From a bacterium (GTDB lineage: Bacteria; Zhuqueibacterota; Zhuqueibacteria; Residuimicrobiales; Residuimicrobiaceae): DNA of 64,000 bases. A program made the translations under genes and the position numbers. This document shows positions 61,210-64,000 of this stretch, one piece after another; position 1 is the first letter of the stretch; every line of letters begins with the position of its first letter. Below the pieces are notes generated by a model, which saw only the letters and a list, made by a program, of their open reading frames with translations, did not search any database and was not told the origin of the DNA. The stretch is from contig JAKPUX010000056.1 of NCBI GenBank assembly GCA_029554865.1, forward strand, positions 62,001 to 126,000, given 5' to 3'.

Positions 61210-64000
61210 ATGAAAAAAACTCTTTATCTCTCCCTCTTCCTGCTGCTGGCGCTGCTGTTGACGGCCGGGGGCGCTCCGGCGCAGATCCTTTATCAAGTGG
61301 CTGCCGGCGAGAACACCCTCAACGCCGCCATCGAGGCGGCCGCCTCGGGCGACATCATCGAGCTGACCGACAGCGGCGGTCTCTACAGCTACAACGGCAG
61401 CGACAAGATGTACATCACCAAGAGCCTCACCATCCGCGCGGCTGAGGGACTGGCGGAGAAACCGATTATTCGCAATATCACCCCGGCGGCCGGCAGTCCG
61501 CGCATCTTTGAGATTCGCAAGGGCGGCAATCTACACCTCAAGGGATTGAACCTCGACGGTCGTGCGGAAGAAGGGGGCGCCGCCTTTGTCAAGAACATCA
61601 TCCGCTCTGAGGATGTCGCCGCTGCGGCCGACTCTTTCCACTTTGTCCTCAAGGTCGAGGATTGCTGGCTGCACGATTCCAAAGAGTCCTTGCTGCGCGG
61701 GCACATGTTCACCACAGCCGACACCATCCTCTTCCGCGACTGCATCTTCCGCAACGCCTACAACGAGGCCATTGTCCTGCGCGAACGCACCAATGAGGCC
61801 CCGGAAGTCAAATATCTCGAACTGGAGAACTGCACCTTTGCCAAAATCGGCCGTGAAGCCCTCTACGTCGAGTACACCAATCCGGTGGTCCGGATCAACC
61901 ACTGCACCTTTGATTCGGTTTCCTATCGCGAGAACAAGCGCATTCTCAATCCCAAGGGAGTTACCGATGTCGAAGTGAAGAATTCTATCTTTTCCAACCA
62001 GGGCGGCACTTTCTCCACCTCGGTCGAGCTCTTCGGCACCTCGACGATCGCCTACTGCGATACCTTCAATGTCGCAGCGGTCAAGCTGAATGACACCGCA
62101 GCCATTGGCGCCGGCATGCTGGACGCCGATCCCCTCTACACCGATGCTGCCGCCTGGGATTTCACCCTGCTGCCTGGCTCGCCTGTGCTGGCCATGGCCG
62201 ACGACGGCGAAGCCATGGGCGATCTGCGCTGGGCGCCCAGACCGGTCGGACCCGTCGTTCATCAGGTCGCTGCCGGCGAAAACACCCTCAACGCCGCCAT
62301 CGAGGCCGCCGCCTCGGGTGACATCATCGAGCTGACCGACAGCGGCGGGCTCTACAGTTACAACGGCAGCGACAAGATGTACATCACCAAAACCCTCACC
62401 ATTCGCGCGGCGGCAGGGCTGGCGGAGAAACCGATTATTCGCAATATCACCCCGGCGGCCGGTAGTCCGCGCATCTTTGAGATTCGCGCCGGCGGCAGCC
62501 TCCACCTCATGGGATTAAACCTCGATGGCCGCGCCGAAGAGGGTGGCGCCGCCTTTGTCAAAAACATCATCCGCTCGGAGGATGTCGCTGCCGCAGCCGA
62601 CTCCTTCCATTTTACTCTCAAGGTCGAGGATTGCTGGCTGCACGATTCCAAGGAATCCCTTCTGCGCGGCCATCAGTTCACCATTGCCGACACCATCCTC
62701 TTCCGCGACTGCATCTTCCGCAACGCCTACAACGAGGCCATCGTCCTGCGCGAGCGCACCAACGAGGCTCCGGAAGTCAAATATCTCGAACTGGAGAACT
62801 GCACCTTCGTCAAGATCGGACGCGAAGCCATCTACGTCGAGTACACCAATCCGGTGATCCGGATCAACCACTGCACCTTTGATTCGGTCTCCTACCGCGA
62901 GAACAAGCGCATCCTCTATCCCAGGGATGTCCAGGACGTTCAGATCAAGAACTGCATCTTTTCCAACCAGGGCGGCACCGCCTCGGCCTCGGTCGAGATC
63001 TACGGCGCCTCCTCGCTGAGCTACTCCGACCTTTTCAACACCAAGATCGCCAAGCTCAACGGCAGTGAGATCACCGGCAGCAACAACCTGGCGGTCGATC
63101 CCCTCTATTACAATCCGGCGGCCTTTGATTACCGGCTGGCAGTGAACTCGCCGGTCCGCGGCGCCGCCGACGACGGCCGGGCGATGGGGGATCTGCGCTG
63201 GGAGGTCTCTCCCGACCAACGCCTGCTCACCGTGCTGACCGAGGGCAAGGGTGTGGTCACTCTCGATCCTCCGGGCGGGGCCTATGCACCCGGAACGGTG
63301 GTGACCCTGACCGCTGTGCCGGAAGCCGGCTGGAAGCTGGCTGGCTGGGAGGGTGTGCTCATCTTCCCGCCGGACAATCCTGTCGCCACCATCACCATGG
63401 ACAGCGATAAGACCGTCAAAGCCAAATTCGAGAACCTGGCTCCGCGGGTCGCGGTGACGGTCGATACCCTCGGCCTCGGCCATGTTGTGCTCGATCCCGC
63501 ACCGGTCGAAGGCAAATACTTCCAGGGCGATCTGGTCACCCTGACGGCGGTGCCCCAGGCCGACTGGAGATTTGTCGAGTGGCTGGGCGATCTGACCGGC
63601 ATAGTCAATCCGGTCCAGGTGTCGATCGACTCCGCCATGCACATCACCGCCTCGTTCGCCAGCACCTTCACCCAGTTCGCCCTCACCCTGACTGTTGAGG
63701 GCAAGGGGTCGGTTGTGGCGGACCCCGCCCCCATTCTCGGCACCTATGACAGCAGTACGGTGGTCACCCTCACCGCTACGGCTGTGCAGGGATGGGAGTT
63801 CAGCGGCTGGAGCGGGGACTTGACCGGGAATGAGAATCCCGCCAGCGTGACCATGGACGCACCCAGGGCCGTGACTGCCACCTTTGCCGAAAAGGCCTTC
63901 ACCCGCCGGGCGCTGGAGATCGACGCGAGCTGGGATCTCTATGACGCGGTCGAGTTCGCCAACAACAACAGCACCATCGACAGCCTGGTGCTCATCACCA
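61210..64000 (+). CDS. Large beta-helix surface protein with internal duplication, cut by the right edge
   Basis: At least 930 codons from ATG 61210 (AGGAG six bases ahead; ATG 61207 is too close). Signal peptide to about 24. Two beta-helix modules of 323 codons lie in tandem (from 61294 and 62263), each with ENTLNAAIEAAASGDIIELT, KYLELENCTF and IRINHCTFDSVSY. Three InlB B-repeats follow (VTLTAVPEAGWKLAGWEG and similar). The frame then resumes a fresh beta-helix-like unit (RALEIDASWDLYDAVEF) at the edge. Related to its neighbour at 59514. A T9SS tail is expected but lies outside the window. Confidence 0.8.
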   Translation, partial: MKKTLYLSLFLLLALLLTAGGAPAQILYQVAAGENTLNAAIEAAASGDIIELTDSGGLYSYNGSDKMYITKSLTIRAAEGLAEKPIIRNITPAAGSPRIFEIRKGGNLHLKGLNLDGRAEEGGAAFVKNIIRSEDVAAAADSFHFVLKVEDCWLHDSKESLLRGHMFTTADTILFRDCIFRNAYNEAIVLRERTNEAPEVKYLELENCTFAKIGREALYVEYTNPVVRINHCTFDSVSYRENKRILNPKGVTDVEVKNSIFSNQGGTFSTSVELFGTSTIAYCDTFNVAAVKLNDTAAIGAGMLDADPLYTDAAAWDFTLLPGSPVLAMADDGEAMGDLRWAPRPVGPVVHQVAAGENTLNAAIEAAASGDIIELTDSGGLYSYNGSDKMYITKTLTIRAAAGLAEKPIIRNITPAAGSPRIFEIRAGGSLHLMGLNLDGRAEEGGAAFVKNIIRSEDVAAAADSFHFTLKVEDCWLHDSKESLLRGHQFTIADTILFRDCIFRNAYNEAIVLRERTNEAPEVKYLELENCTFVKIGREAIYVEYTNPVIRINHCTFDSVSYRENKRILYPRDVQDVQIKNCIFSNQGGTASASVEIYGASSLSYSDLFNTKIAKLNGSEITGSNNLAVDPLYYNPAAFDYRLAVNSPVRGAADDGRAMGDLRWEVSPDQRLLTVLTEGKGVVTLDPPGGAYAPGTVVTLTAVPEAGWKLAGWEGVLIFPPDNPVATITMDSDKTVKAKFENLAPRVAVTVDTLGLGHVVLDPAPVEGKYFQGDLVTLTAVPQADWRFVEWLGDLTGIVNPVQVSIDSAMHITASFASTFTQFALTLTVEGKGSVVADPAPILGTYDSSTVVTLTATAVQGWEFSGWSGDLTGNENPASVTMDAPRAVTATFAEKAFTRRALEIDASWDLYDAVEFANNNSTIDSLVLIT
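61294..63007 (+). repeat. Long direct repeat inside the terminal beta-helix gene
   Basis: Sequence at about 61294-62038 is repeated at 62263-63007 with an offset of exactly 969 bases (323 codons). Most third positions are also conserved, pointing to a recent in-frame duplication. Confidence 0.85.

Overview
This window reads as chromosomal DNA of a GC-rich, diderm bacterium from the FCB side of the tree. I infer a lineage near Calditrichota or candidate phylum KSB1 rather than classical Bacteroidetes. The grounds are several secreted proteins with a type IX secretion (T9SS) C-terminal sorting domain (NPFNP-type motif followed by a WDG or FDA turn), three PorV/PorQ-like outer-membrane proteins, and a TonB-dependent receptor with a carboxypeptidase-regulatory N-terminus but no SusD partner. 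I see no rRNA, tRNA, CRISPR array, transposase or phage gene. Base composition looks uniform apart from AT-rich regulatory gaps.

Layout. 1-1100 (minus): an M29-like aminopeptidase that runs off the left edge. 1450-4715 (plus): a three-gene unit with a Tat-exported Fe-S aldo/keto reductase, a DUF6599-like protein and a GT4 glycosyltransferase. 4701-35892 (minus): an unbroken 31-kb run of 22 genes with no gap above 80 bp. In transcription order it encodes three secreted proteins (one a DUF5060/DUF4038 glycosidase), Wza-like and Wzz-like export proteins, a small XRE regulator, an ExeA/XrtA-type ATPase, a CpsD-like ATPase whose P-loop lysine is lost, an O-antigen ligase, a methyltransferase, a flippase, GT2, a GDP-mannose/UDP-glucose dehydrogenase, GT4, a beta-propeller lipoprotein, a GT-C enzyme, an orphan DHp-like protein, a gingipain-like C25 protease with a T9SS tail, a PorV-like protein and three more GT-C-like membrane proteins. 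A very good sigma-54 promoter lies at 36005-36021 in front of it. 36433-41338 (minus): a regulatory block with an atypical receiver protein behind a second sigma-54 candidate and a long structured leader, an NtrC-type activator with an intact GAFTGA loop, and two sensor kinases with complementary defects. 41629-48917 (plus): a YlxR-endonuclease III fusion, a GH13 enzyme, a GH43 enzyme and a shortened UvrC-like GIY-YIG nuclease. 48923-50373 (minus): an SbcD-like phosphoesterase and a thioredoxin-type arsenate reductase. 50874-64000 (plus): a FadR-type regulator, a TonB receptor, a T9SS cargo protein, two outer-membrane beta-barrel proteins and two beta-helix surface proteins, the last cut by the right edge.

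How it fits together (inference). The 31-kb block looks like a uronic-acid-containing exopolysaccharide locus wired as in proteobacterial XrtA/PEP-CTERM loci (Wza, Wzz, CpsD-like, ExeA-like ATPase, sigma-54 two-component control), but with T9SS cargo and a PorV-like protein in place of exosortase and PEP-CTERM proteins. The regulators at 36433-41338 are the obvious candidates to drive it. The right-hand block looks like a glycan or other ligand uptake and surface-display unit under its own FadR-type regulator.
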